Assembly: GCF_001570585.1 (NCBI RefSeq)
Contig: NZ_BBXF01000013.1
Coordinates: 38,688 to 102,687, forward strand
Length of the DNA stretch: 64,000 nt
Source: Herbidospora daliensis
GTDB taxonomy: Bacteria > Actinomycetota > Actinomycetes > Streptosporangiales > Streptosporangiaceae
Reading direction: 5' to 3'
Both the position numbers and the translations under genes were made by a program. A model generated the notes under the pieces. The model saw only the letters and a program-made list of their open reading frames with translations, did no database searches and was not told the DNA's origin. Below are positions 17,024-25,969 of this stretch, in pieces (within the stretch, counting starts at the first letter, position 1; each line of letters begins with the position of its first letter).

Positions 17024-18646
17024 TCATGTTCTGGTGGTGAACCAGAGGATCGCGGCGGCCACCGCGCCCGCGCTCAGCAGCGCGCTGGCCGCGAACAGCA
17101 GCCGCCGCACCACCGTGTAGCTCAGCGGCGGGCGGCCCGCCGGGCGGGACCCGGGCCGCCACGGTTCCCCCGCCGCACCATCCGCCTTCCGCTCGCCGGT
17201 CAGCCCGGTCAGCCACGTCACCAGCCCCGCGATCTCGTCGGGTTTCGGCGGCAGCCCCGACGTCGTGTAGCGCACCTCCGACCCCCGGTTCGCCAGGTCC
17301 CTGACCAGGTTCCCCATCCCCATCGTCGTCAGCCACGCCCGGGGGTCGGCGGCGGCCCCCTGGCCCGTCGTTGTCCGGTCGAGGAGGTCGCCCTTGGTCA
17401 CCACGACCGCGATCCGCCGCTGGTGGCCTCCGTCGGCCCGGGAGGAGAGCTCGTTGCGGACCCGGTGCACCGTGTCGGCCGGGTCCTCCCGCGACGGCAC
17501 CACGCCGCCCGCCGCCAGCAGCTCGCGGTCGGCCGGGACCAGGCTGTCCTGGACGGCCGGCAGCGCGAACGGGTCGATGAGCAGCACCATCGCCTCGCCG
17601 TGCGCCAGGTATCCCATCGCCTCCACCCGGCTGGCCCCCGTGTAGTGCTCTCCCGAGGGGTCGAACAGGTAGAGGATGCGAGCGGACACGTCGAGGATGA
17701 CGGCCTTCGGCGGTTGGGTGCCGGTCTTGGTCATGGTCCCGGCCGCCAGCTGGTTCCGCAGGCGGAGGAACGTCTGCTCGTCCCCCTGGTCGACGAACCG
17801 GGCCCCGGACGTCTCGCGCAGCGCGTCGACGGCCACCGCGAGGAAGGTCGTCTTCCCGGCGTCGGGGCCGCCCACCAGGGGGACCGGTTCGACCCGCACC
17901 TTGCCGATCTTCCCCGGCAACGTCCGGCCGCAGTGGGGGCACAACGCCCGCAGGCGGTGGCGGCCGAGCAGGATCGTCGTGGGCAGCCGGGCTCCGCACC
18001 GGCACACGTGCCGGAACGCGCCGTTCCGGTCGGGGCGCAGGGCCCGGTGCTGGGCGCCGCACGACGGGCAGGCGTAGATCGGCCGGGCGATGCGGGCGTA
18101 ACAGCCCGGGTAGGGGCACGCCTGGAGGATGCGCCGCAGCAGCATGACCGACTGCTCGGCCCCGCGCAGCACCCCGACGAACGCCAGCCACGCCAGCAGG
18201 CCCGTGACCGCCGTCACCAGGTAGGCGGCCGTGACCAGCAGCGCGACCACGCTCAGCGGGAGCAGCGCGGCCAGCAGGCCGGCCACCACGGCCAGCCACA
18301 GCGGGAAGAGCACGTAGCGGCGCTCGTCCGACATCAGCAGCTTGGTCAGGGCGCGCACGACCCGCCGGACCCGCCCGTCGACGACCGGGACCGCGCCGGC
18401 CAGCACCGACCACCAGTCGTGCCAGACCTGGGAGACCAGGTAGTGGCGGTAGGCGGGTTCGGCTCCCTCAGGCGGGCCGCGTACCCCCTGGTCGGGCAGC
18501 AGCACGCGGGCGGCCGTCGCGAAGTACGCCGCCAGCGCCCCCAGCACCGCCACCACCACGGTCGCCGCGAAGACGACCGGGAAGACGAACGCGAAGGCCG
18601 CCCACATGGCGACGAGCCAGAAGCCCACGAGGACGAGCCACCACAT
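17024..18646 (-). CDS. Membrane-anchored zinc-ribbon GTPase of the conflict operon
   Basis: A 540-residue protein. Two hydrophobic N-terminal segments (about 2-45) and two or three more at 112-162 are followed by cysteine pairs of zinc-ribbon type (CPYPGC, CPSC, CRC, CPHC between 177 and 239). The P-loop GGPDAGKTT lies at 259-267, a degenerate G3-like LFDPSGE near 328, and VTKGD (417-420) serves as the base-specificity loop. A C-terminal hydrophobic segment ends the chain. This matches the GTPases that occur in pairs next to GAP1 proteins ('double-GTPase' type). GAP1 ends on the base before this start, so coupling is tight. It probably places the switch at the membrane. Confidence 0.78.
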   Translation of the reverse strand: MWWLVLVGFWLVAMWAAFAFVFPVVFAATVVVAVLGALAAYFATAARVLLPDQGVRGPPEGAEPAYRHYLVSQVWHDWWSVLAGAVPVVDGRVRRVVRALTKLLMSDERRYVLFPLWLAVVAGLLAALLPLSVVALLVTAAYLVTAVTGLLAWLAFVGVLRGAEQSVMLLRRILQACPYPGCYARIARPIYACPSCGAQHRALRPDRNGAFRHVCRCGARLPTTILLGRHRLRALCPHCGRTLPGKIGKVRVEPVPLVGGPDAGKTTFLAVAVDALRETSGARFVDQGDEQTFLRLRNQLAAGTMTKTGTQPPKAVILDVSARILYLFDPSGEHYTGASRVEAMGYLAHGEAMVLLIDPFALPAVQDSLVPADRELLAAGGVVPSREDPADTVHRVRNELSSRADGGHQRRIAVVVTKGDLLDRTTTGQGAAADPRAWLTTMGMGNLVRDLANRGSEVRYTTSGLPPKPDEIAGLVTWLTGLTGERKADGAAGEPWRPGSRPAGRPPLSYTVVRRLLFAASALLSAGAVAAAILWFTTRT

Positions 18647-20824
18647 CTACCGTTCTCCGCGCCCGAACAGCCGTCTCCGCTGTCCGGCCAGTTCCCGCAG
18701 GCCGGCGGCCAGTTCGGCGTCCTGTTTGAAGCGGGCCTCCATGGAGCCGAAGCGGGTCCAGTTGTTGACCTCGGAGCGGGCCCAGGCGTCCAGGCGGGGT
18801 TCGATCACCCCGGCGACGCGCATCCTGATCGCGATCTCCAGGAGGGCCATCTGCTGGTCGCGGTTGCGGCGCGGTTTGAGCCATTCGGGGATCAGCCAGC
18901 GGCGGGTCGCGTCGGTGACGGCCTTGGCGACCGTCGAGCGGAAGCGGGGGTCGCGGGTGGCGAGGACCTTGGCGGCCGTGGCCCGGGTCAGTTCGGCGAG
19001 TTCGGCGTTGCCCTCGCGGGTGAGGTCGGTGAGGCGGTCGATGGCGGTGGCGGCCTCCACGGGCGTGGGGGCCGCGGGGAGGCGGGCGGCGATCAGGGTC
19101 GCCTCGGCGTCGTCGGCGGGGAAGCCGGGCAGCCCGTCGCGGACGCGTTCGGCCAGGGCCAGGGCCTCGCCGCTGGACAGGCCCGCCTTCACGAACGCGC
19201 GGCCGGGCAGTTCGCCCAGGGTGGGGCTGGCGTCCATGCGGGGGCCGAGCAGGTCGACCAGGCGGCCGATCTCGCCCGGCGTGGGCTGGGTGGTCCACAT
19301 CGACGGGAGGGCCTGTTCGCGGAAGCCGTCGTAGGCGCGGTCCATGAGCTCGGCCGTGGTCTCGACGCGGTCGCGGCCGCCGTGCAGGGTCTGCCAGCGC
19401 AGCACCGCCACGCCCGTGCGGGGGGCGCGCCGCCAGTCGCGGCCGGCTCCGGCGAGCAGGCCGCACAGGGTGGCGCTCACCTCGCCGGGGGCGGCCTCCA
19501 GCCCGGCCACGTAGCCGGCGGTCATCGCCTCGCGCCAGGTCGCGGGCACGCGGGCCAGTTCGGCCGCCGCCTCCTCCTGGTCGCCCGGCACGGCCCGCGC
19601 CGCCGCCGACTCCACCTCGGCCGCGTCGACGGGCAGGTCGCAGGCGTCGGCCACCCGCACGATCCCGGCGATCTGGGCGGGGGTGAGGGCCGCCCGCAAC
19701 GCGGCGGTGGCCTCGGCGCCGAGCGCGGAGGCGTGGCCGGGGGGCGGGAGCCGTACCGGAAGGGGCAGTGCCGGGTCGCGCAGCGCGAGCGACACGCACC
19801 GGGCCGCGCCCTCGGCGGCGTGCACGGCCACCGCGGCGGCCAGGTCGTAGGTCAGCAGCCCGGCCCGGGACGCCAGCCGCTGCCACGCCCAGTCGGGCAG
19901 GCCGGCCGCCGAGAGCCGGGCGACGGCGGTCTGCTCCTCGGGGGAGACGGTGTGGTCGCCCCGGCAGAGCGCCAGCAGCGCGGCCGCCGTCTCGGGGTCG
20001 TCGCCCAGTTCGCCGAGCGCGTCGAGGCCGTCGAGGTCGCCGCGCCGCCAGAACCCGGCGACCGTCCCGGCGAACCGCCCGGTCCGCACCGGCGCGGGCG
20101 GTTCGTCGAGCCGGATCACGGTCGCGTCGACGTCGGGCGGGATCCACACGTCGGGGGTGGTCCCGGCGATGACCTGGCCGGAGGAGGCCGGGTCGGCCGT
20201 GTACGTCACGAACGACAACCGGATCGCCGACGCCCACGGCAACGAGAACGAGACGACCGCGATCCACCGCACCACCTCGGCCACGTCGGCGCCGACCAGC
20301 ACCAGCCGCCCGTGCCCCCGGGTGAGGAACAGCCGCACCGCCTCCAGCAGCCCGCCGAGCCGCACGTAGGCGTCCGGGCCGAGCGCGGCCAGCCACGCCA
20401 CCAGCCCCTCGGGGTCGAGGACCGGACCGGGCGCCGGCTCCAGCACGGGCAGCTCCGGACCGTCGGCGGGCGCGGACGCCCACCAATCGGCCTCCCAGAA
20501 CTCGATCGGCCGCAGCCCGACCAGCTCGCCCTCGCCGAGCAGCACGGCGTGCGCCAGGAAGTTCCCGTACCGTCCTGAATAGTCCTGCCCCAGGTAGACG
20601 CACCGGGCGAGCAGGCCGCCCCCGTAGGCCATGGAGACCGGCAGCGCCGCGATCTCCTCAGGCGTCGGCGCGAGCGGGGCGTCGGGCGGCGGCTGGTAGA
20701 CCAGGTAGGGCGCGCTGCGCTCCCGCAAGACCGGCGGCACGCCGGGCGTCTCGGCGGTGATCTGGAACCCCGAACGGCCCGAGGGCCCCGATTCGGCCGA
20801 CGTGTAGTGGAGCTGCCAGGCCAT
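18647..20824 (-). CDS. GTPase-associated protein 1 (GAP1) family protein
   Basis: A 725-residue protein beginning MAWQLHYTSAESGPSGRSGF, with the aromatic-rich N-terminal pattern (QLHYTS, GFQITAETPG, FLAHAVLL) I associate with the GAP1 N-terminal domain. The rest is mostly helical with an Ala/Leu-rich repeat-like middle. No NTP-binding, transmembrane or hydrolase motif is evident. It lies between the two GTPase genes with gaps of 3 and 0 bases, and proteins of this family co-occur with such GTPases. It is most likely a scaffold or regulator joining the GTPases to the sensor. GAP in the family name means GTPase-associated, not GTPase-activating; no arginine-finger function is claimed. Confidence 0.75.
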   Translation of the reverse strand: MAWQLHYTSAESGPSGRSGFQITAETPGVPPVLRERSAPYLVYQPPPDAPLAPTPEEIAALPVSMAYGGGLLARCVYLGQDYSGRYGNFLAHAVLLGEGELVGLRPIEFWEADWWASAPADGPELPVLEPAPGPVLDPEGLVAWLAALGPDAYVRLGGLLEAVRLFLTRGHGRLVLVGADVAEVVRWIAVVSFSLPWASAIRLSFVTYTADPASSGQVIAGTTPDVWIPPDVDATVIRLDEPPAPVRTGRFAGTVAGFWRRGDLDGLDALGELGDDPETAAALLALCRGDHTVSPEEQTAVARLSAAGLPDWAWQRLASRAGLLTYDLAAAVAVHAAEGAARCVSLALRDPALPLPVRLPPPGHASALGAEATAALRAALTPAQIAGIVRVADACDLPVDAAEVESAAARAVPGDQEEAAAELARVPATWREAMTAGYVAGLEAAPGEVSATLCGLLAGAGRDWRRAPRTGVAVLRWQTLHGGRDRVETTAELMDRAYDGFREQALPSMWTTQPTPGEIGRLVDLLGPRMDASPTLGELPGRAFVKAGLSSGEALALAERVRDGLPGFPADDAEATLIAARLPAAPTPVEAATAIDRLTDLTREGNAELAELTRATAAKVLATRDPRFRSTVAKAVTDATRRWLIPEWLKPRRNRDQQMALLEIAIRMRVAGVIEPRLDAWARSEVNNWTRFGSMEARFKQDAELAAGLRELAGQRRRLFGRGER

Positions 20825-20827
20825 GAC

Positions 20828-21922
20828 CTACCTCCGCACGCCGTCGAGCATCTTGAACCGGTGCAGGAGCCACAACAGCGGATCCTCCACCCGATAGGGG
20901 CGGATGCCGCCGGGGCCGACCTCGGCCTCCCCGGGCACCTCGCCGAGCGACGACAACGCGAAGAACGCGAAGTCGGCGTAGTTCTGCCGCAGGTAGCGGT
21001 CGAGCCCGCCGGCCTGCCAGCCCTCCAGCAGCGCCCGGACCTGCTCGTGCACGCCCTCGTGGTCGTCGAGGTCGAAGGCCCCCGACGGGACCCGCGACCG
21101 GTGCAGCGCCGAGCCGGGCTCCCGCCGCAGGGCGTCGGCCTTGCTGAGCGCCACCGCCACGGGGATCCTCAACGGCCCGTCTCCGGTACGCAGCAGCTCC
21201 GTCACCCGGGCGATCACGTTCACCGGGTCGCTGTCGGGGTCGTCCGACGGCTTCTCCAGCGAGGCGGGGTCGACCAGGAACACCACGGCGTCGGAGGCCC
21301 GCAGGTAGCGCAGGTGCCGTTCGGTCACCTCGCGGCTGCGCAGGTCCTCGCCCGCCGTGTCGAACAGCACCAGCGTCAGCGCGGCCCGGCGGCTGCGGAA
21401 CCGGCCCTTCACCGTCCGGGTAAGCAGGTAGACGAGGGGGTCGCGCAGGGTGTCGGTCACCGCCGACTGGGTGGCCCGCAGCAGCCGGTGCTCGCCGAAC
21501 AGGGGGCGGGCGAAGTCGCGGCGGTAGCGTTCGATCGTGCGGTCGTCGCACGGCACCAGCGACGCGTCGAGCTCCGCGCCGACCCGGTTCATCAGCTCGT
21601 GCAGCAGCACCGCGATGTAGGTGCTCTTGCCCGACCCCTTCGCCCCGACCAAGGCGACGATCCGGCCGGGGTTGGCGCAGTATTCGGCGGCCAGCCCGCT
21701 GTGGCACTCGGGGCAGACCCGCCGCCCGGTGTCGCGTCCGCAGGTCGGGCAGTCGGCCCGGCGGCCCGGCCGCCGCACCTGGAACACCGGCGGCAACGAC
21801 GGGGGAGCGCCGCCCCGCAGCCTGCCGAGCAGTTCGTCGGCCACCGGCTCGCACCCCCCGGCGCACCGGAACGCGATCCGGTCCTCGGCCACCTTGGCGA
21901 AGCAGTAGGGGCAGGTGATCAT
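20828..21922 (-). CDS. Zinc-ribbon TRAFAC-type GTPase of the conflict operon
   Basis: A 364-residue soluble protein. It starts with cysteine pairs MITCPYCFAK and CAGGC, then CPTC and CPEC (58-73), i.e. two zinc ribbons. The GTPase domain follows: P-loop GAKGSGKST at 93-101, G3 DTAGED at 188-193 and SKAD at 260-263 in place of NKxD. A helical C-terminus ends at 364. The ATG start overlaps the TGA of the Fn3 gene (ATGA), so translation is coupled. It pairs with the membrane GTPase at 17024 on either side of GAP1. The zinc ribbons suggest binding to a nucleic acid or a protein partner. The switch role is inference from family context. Confidence 0.82.
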   Translation of the reverse strand: MITCPYCFAKVAEDRIAFRCAGGCEPVADELLGRLRGGAPPSLPPVFQVRRPGRRADCPTCGRDTGRRVCPECHSGLAAEYCANPGRIVALVGAKGSGKSTYIAVLLHELMNRVGAELDASLVPCDDRTIERYRRDFARPLFGEHRLLRATQSAVTDTLRDPLVYLLTRTVKGRFRSRRAALTLVLFDTAGEDLRSREVTERHLRYLRASDAVVFLVDPASLEKPSDDPDSDPVNVIARVTELLRTGDGPLRIPVAVALSKADALRREPGSALHRSRVPSGAFDLDDHEGVHEQVRALLEGWQAGGLDRYLRQNYADFAFFALSSLGEVPGEAEVGPGGIRPYRVEDPLLWLLHRFKMLDGVRR

Positions 21923-24378
21923 GACCCCACCTTGAGCCGTCGCACCGGCGGGCCGACCAGCTCGACGCCGTCGTCCGCGAAGCACTTCAGCCAGTACGGC
22001 TTCGCCCGCCGGGGCGCGGCCGTCTCGAACCGGGCCGGGGTGCGCACGCCGGTCCATTCCGCCAGCACGACGCCCTGGTCCTCCGCCAGCGGCTCCACCC
22101 GCCCCGGTCGCAGCACCAGCGCCAGCCGGGCCAGCGTGACCGGCCGATCGGCGTCGACCTCGACGACCAGCCGCCGCCGCCAGAACGGGCCGGTCCGGGA
22201 GAGGTCGTACCGCACCGGGCTCGCCGCCTCCAGCGACCGCGACAGGCCCGGCCCGCGCAGCCGCACCCCGCCCACCAGCGCCGTCGGCACCACCTCGACC
22301 GTGACGGGCTCGTCCTCGGCGACGTCCAGCCGGATCCCGCCCTGCGCCCGGTAGGAGGCCGCGCTGACCAGCGTCGCCGTCCCGTTCACCACCACCTCGA
22401 CCTCGGGCACGTCGGCCGGCCAGTCGAGCCCGACGTGCACGGCCCGGCCGAGGCGCTCGGCGGTCAGCGAGCGCGGCGGGGTCAGGTTGACGTGCTCGCG
22501 AGTGCCGCCGATCGTGGCCAGGTCGCCCGCCACGGTCAGCGCCAGCAGCACCCCCGAGGCGGCCCTGACCAGGTGGCCGTCGGGGGCGGGCAGCACCGCC
22601 AGGGCACGGCCGGTGGCGCGGGCCTCGGCGAGCGAGACCGTCGTGCCGTAGGGCCACGGGGGAGCTGACTCCAGCAGCCGGAACTCCACGTGACCGGCGG
22701 GCGGCGGCGCGCAGCGCAGCAGCACCTGCCCGTCGGGCGCGGGTTCGACGGTGAACTCGGCGACCGGCACGGGCCGGGCGTGCGGGGTGGCGCGGGCGCG
22801 CACCCCGGGCGTCGTGACCCCACCGGAATAGACCGCTTTGACCAGGTAGACGTAGCCGGTGCCGTTGCGCACCCGCCGGTCGGCGAAGCCGTCGCCGTCG
22901 ATCTCGATCGGCGTGCCGTCGCGGGTCACCACGACCCCGGCCGCGGCGGCGGGCCGCGTCCAGCCGCCGGTGACCAGGCCGTCGCCCGCCCGCACCCGCA
23001 CGTCGGCGACCTCGGGCCGCACGGTCACGGCCGGTGCGGTGACGGCGCGGGCGGCGGCCGTGCCCCGGTGGGCCACCACGCCGTAGACGACCGGCTCGTC
23101 GATCGGCGGGGCGGGGTCGGTCACGCGGAAGGGCTCGCCGCCGTCGATGGGCAGGCCGTTTCTCAAGATTTCGTACGATATTTCGCCCGCCTTCGACCCC
23201 GACGGCCGCCACGTGACGACCACCGAGGCGTCGTCGGCCGTGGCCGTCACCTCCTGGGCGGGCAGCGGGGCCAGCCGCCGCTGCAGGTCGGCCGCGCCGG
23301 GGAGGTCGGGCACCCGGCGCAGCGCGTCGGCCAGCGCGAGCCACGCCTCGTCGGAGTCGGCGGCGGCCAGCGCCCTGTCTCGCAACGCCTCGGCGGCGGC
23401 CAGCCGGGCCCGGATCTCGGCGGCCAGCTCTGCGGCGGGCCCGTCGAGGTCGGTCAGGGTGGCGGCCAGGTCGGCGGCGGCGTGGATCTCCCCGGCGTCG
23501 GCCAGCTCCCGCAGCCGCGCCGCCGGTCCGCCCGCGATCCCGGTCTCCTGCCTGACCGCGAACACCAGCCGACGTGCCTCGCCCGATTCGAGCCCCAGGT
23601 CGTCGACGGCGTAGCGGAGCAGGGTGTCGTCGTAGGGGTGCTCGCGCACCCGTTCGCGCAACCGGGTCACCAGGTCGTGGCGGATCAGCGCCGCCGGGTC
23701 GGACTTCAGCGCGGTCAGCAGGGTGTCGGCCGCGGTCGTCCACGGTCCCCGGGTGCGGCGCCGCCAGTCGGCCTCGACCGCGGCGAGCGGCAGGCTGACC
23801 GGCCGCAGCACCCGGTAGGGCCCGGCGTCGCCGAGCACGAAGGCGGCCAGGTGGCGCACGCCCAGCGTGTCGAGCGCGTCGCGGACCCGGTCGTAGGCGG
23901 CGTAGGGCGAGCCGGTCGCCAGCGCCTCGGGCTCCTCGACGGCGACGCCCAGCTCGTGGGCCAGCGGGCGCAGGTCGCAGCCGGTGGAGCGGGCGATGCC
24001 CTCGGCCACCTCGGGGGTGACCATCCGCAACCTCCCGGCCGCGTCGTCGAGCCGCCGGCGGGCCTCCTCGCGCCGGGCCCGGTCGCGCTCCCCGGCCTCC
24101 GCGAGCGCGCCGCGCAGCGGTCCCAGGTCGCCGCCGGCCGCCGCGTCGAAGACGGGGGCCAGCCGCGCGTGGTCGGCTTCGAGCCGGTCGACGAGCCGCC
24201 GGAACTTCAGCTGGCCGCGCTGCCGCCGCCAGCACTGCCGCACGGCTTTGACGGTGGCGCCGACGTCGGCCAGGTCGGCGCCCAGGGCGTACCGGACCAG
24301 GAGGTCGTCGGGCGGAGCGCCCGCCGCGCGGGCCGGATCGAGCACCTCCCGCACGTAGCGGGCCTCGTCGAAGGGCAT
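21919..24378 (-). CDS. Fn3-like repeat protein of the conflict operon
   Basis: An 819-residue protein. About 1-370 is helical and charged, with coiled-coil-like stretches (RARREEARRRLDD, AELAAEIRARLAAAEALRD). From about 378 onward it changes to beta-rich repeats of fibronectin-III character: EVTATADDASVVVTWRPSG, then VSYEIL/YGVVAHRG-like strands, a second unit near 470 and further units to the end. No signal peptide or membrane helix is present, so it is cytosolic, unusual for Fn3 proteins. It lies between Hsp70 (7-base gap) and the zinc-ribbon GTPase (4-base overlap). A role as scaffold or as adaptor/client of the chaperone is plausible. I cannot name a specific family with confidence. Confidence 0.62.
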   Translation of the reverse strand: MPFDEARYVREVLDPARAAGAPPDDLLVRYALGADLADVGATVKAVRQCWRRQRGQLKFRRLVDRLEADHARLAPVFDAAAGGDLGPLRGALAEAGERDRARREEARRRLDDAAGRLRMVTPEVAEGIARSTGCDLRPLAHELGVAVEEPEALATGSPYAAYDRVRDALDTLGVRHLAAFVLGDAGPYRVLRPVSLPLAAVEADWRRRTRGPWTTAADTLLTALKSDPAALIRHDLVTRLRERVREHPYDDTLLRYAVDDLGLESGEARRLVFAVRQETGIAGGPAARLRELADAGEIHAAADLAATLTDLDGPAAELAAEIRARLAAAEALRDRALAAADSDEAWLALADALRRVPDLPGAADLQRRLAPLPAQEVTATADDASVVVTWRPSGSKAGEISYEILRNGLPIDGGEPFRVTDPAPPIDEPVVYGVVAHRGTAAARAVTAPAVTVRPEVADVRVRAGDGLVTGGWTRPAAAAGVVVTRDGTPIEIDGDGFADRRVRNGTGYVYLVKAVYSGGVTTPGVRARATPHARPVPVAEFTVEPAPDGQVLLRCAPPPAGHVEFRLLESAPPWPYGTTVSLAEARATGRALAVLPAPDGHLVRAASGVLLALTVAGDLATIGGTREHVNLTPPRSLTAERLGRAVHVGLDWPADVPEVEVVVNGTATLVSAASYRAQGGIRLDVAEDEPVTVEVVPTALVGGVRLRGPGLSRSLEAASPVRYDLSRTGPFWRRRLVVEVDADRPVTLARLALVLRPGRVEPLAEDQGVVLAEWTGVRTPARFETAAPRRAKPYWLKCFADDGVELVGPPVRRLKVGS

Positions 24379-24385
24379 CGCGGGG

Positions 24386-25969
24386 TCAGCTGACCGTCAG
24401 GTGCGACAGGCTCGCCCGCGACTCGGCGACGTCCTCCTCCGTCATTCCGCCGATCTGCACGTTCAGGCTGAGCTCCTGGCCGGTCTCGTGCTCCCGGGCG
24501 GTGACGTGCAGCAGCCCCGAGGTGTCGAGGGTGAACGTCACCTCGATCGGGAACCCGGCCGGTTTCCCCGGCGGGATCGCCAGGTCGCCCTCGGCGATCC
24601 GGTTGTTGTCCTCGACCGCCTCCGACGCCTCGGCCCCGGCCTGCTCCATCACCTCGATGGCGACCCGGGTCTGGTAGTCGTCGAGGGTCGCGAAGCCCTC
24701 GGTCACGTCGGCGGGCAGCGGGTCGTTGGCCTGGACGAGATGGGCGACGTACTCGCGGCGGGTGTTCACCGAGACGGCCTTGATGCCGAAGGCCCGCGAG
24801 GCGACGGTCTTGATCGTGCGCCCGGCGATGCGCTGCTGCTCGCCCGAGCTGAGGCCCGCGCGGGCGGCCATCTCCTCGGCCTGTTCGCGGGCTCCGCCCG
24901 CCAGCAGTCTCCGGTACGTCTCCTCGAAGGCGTAGAGCGCCGCGCCCTTGGCCACCGCGAGGTCGGGGTCCTGCAGCCGGGGCTGCACACCGAGCTCCTT
25001 GGCCAGCGTCTCGGCCACGGCCGGCATCTTCGCCGAGCCGCCCACCAGCACCAGGTGGTCGAACGAGTCGACCCCCTTCGACCGGGCGGTCGCCAACGTC
25101 CGGCGGGTGATCTCGACGGTGCGGTCGAGCAGGTCGCGGGTGAGGCGTTCGAAGTCCTCGCGCGACACCTCGGCCTTGGCGACCCGGCCGTCGTGCATGA
25201 CCCGGACGGTGTGCTTCGTGCGCGAGGTGAGCGACTTCTTCAGCTCCTCGGCGTCGCGGCGTAACTGCTGCTCGGTCTGCTTGTCGTCGAGCGGGTCGGT
25301 CACGTCGGGGTGCTCCAGCCGGAACCGCTCGGCCAGCAGCTCGACCAGGCGGTCGTCCCAGTCGGCGCCGCCGAGCTCGTGGTCGCCGTCGGTGCAGACC
25401 ACCTCGATGTCGCCGTCGCGCAGGGTGATGACCGTGGTGTCGAAGGTGCCGCCGCCCAGGTCGTACACGAGGATCCGGCAGTCTTCGCCCGGGTTGAGCA
25501 CGCCGTAGGTGATCGCGGCGGCGATCGGCTCGGAGATGATGTCGATCACGTTGAGCCCGGCGATCTGGCCCGCCTTGCGGGTCGCGTCGCGCTCGGCCGC
25601 GCCGAAATAGGCCGGGACGGTGATCACGACGTCCTCGACGCGGGAACCGGTGGCCATCTCGGCGTCGGCCGCCAGCTTGCGCAGCACGAACGCCGAGATC
25701 TCCTCGGGCGTGTACGGCCGCCCGTGCATGGTCCGGGTGACGTCGAGCCCCATGTCGCGCTTGATGCGGCTGACCACCAGGTCGGGTTCGAGGACCGCGC
25801 TGTCCTTGGCGGTCTGGCCGACCACGACGTTCTCGGGCGTCTCGAAGAAGACCACCGAGGGGGTCGTGTCGGCGTCCTCGGCGTTGCGGTGGACCGTCGG
25901 CCGGCTCACGTCGTCGACGCTCGCGATGCAGGAATAGGTGGTGCCCAGGTCGATGCCGTGCACGGCCAT
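24386..25969 (-). CDS. Divergent Hsp70 (DnaK-like) without C-terminal lid
   Basis: A 527-residue actin-fold ATPase chaperone. The ATP-binding signatures are intact: GIDLGTTYSCIA (phosphate 1), VYDLGGGTFDTTV (phosphate 2) and VLVGGSAKMPAV (adenosine). A beta-type substrate-binding domain follows (about 395-505) and the chain stops at LTVS. Housekeeping DnaK is about 90 residues longer and ends with a helical lid and acidic tail, both missing here. No J-protein gene is nearby. It overlaps the GrpE-like gene by one base (TGATG), so the two are coupled. As first large gene of the operon it is likely a dedicated chaperone of the GTPase/Fn3 module, not the general DnaK. Confidence 0.9.
   Translation of the reverse strand: MAVHGIDLGTTYSCIASVDDVSRPTVHRNAEDADTTPSVVFFETPENVVVGQTAKDSAVLEPDLVVSRIKRDMGLDVTRTMHGRPYTPEEISAFVLRKLAADAEMATGSRVEDVVITVPAYFGAAERDATRKAGQIAGLNVIDIISEPIAAAITYGVLNPGEDCRILVYDLGGGTFDTTVITLRDGDIEVVCTDGDHELGGADWDDRLVELLAERFRLEHPDVTDPLDDKQTEQQLRRDAEELKKSLTSRTKHTVRVMHDGRVAKAEVSREDFERLTRDLLDRTVEITRRTLATARSKGVDSFDHLVLVGGSAKMPAVAETLAKELGVQPRLQDPDLAVAKGAALYAFEETYRRLLAGGAREQAEEMAARAGLSSGEQQRIAGRTIKTVASRAFGIKAVSVNTRREYVAHLVQANDPLPADVTEGFATLDDYQTRVAIEVMEQAGAEASEAVEDNNRIAEGDLAIPPGKPAGFPIEVTFTLDTSGLLHVTAREHETGQELSLNVQIGGMTEEDVAESRASLSHLTVS

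Noticed and set aside
16868..20578. A 1236-codon open frame on the plus strand
   Set aside because: Antisense to the GAP1 and GTPase genes; no family motif, and His/Arg/Gly-rich as expected of a shadow.
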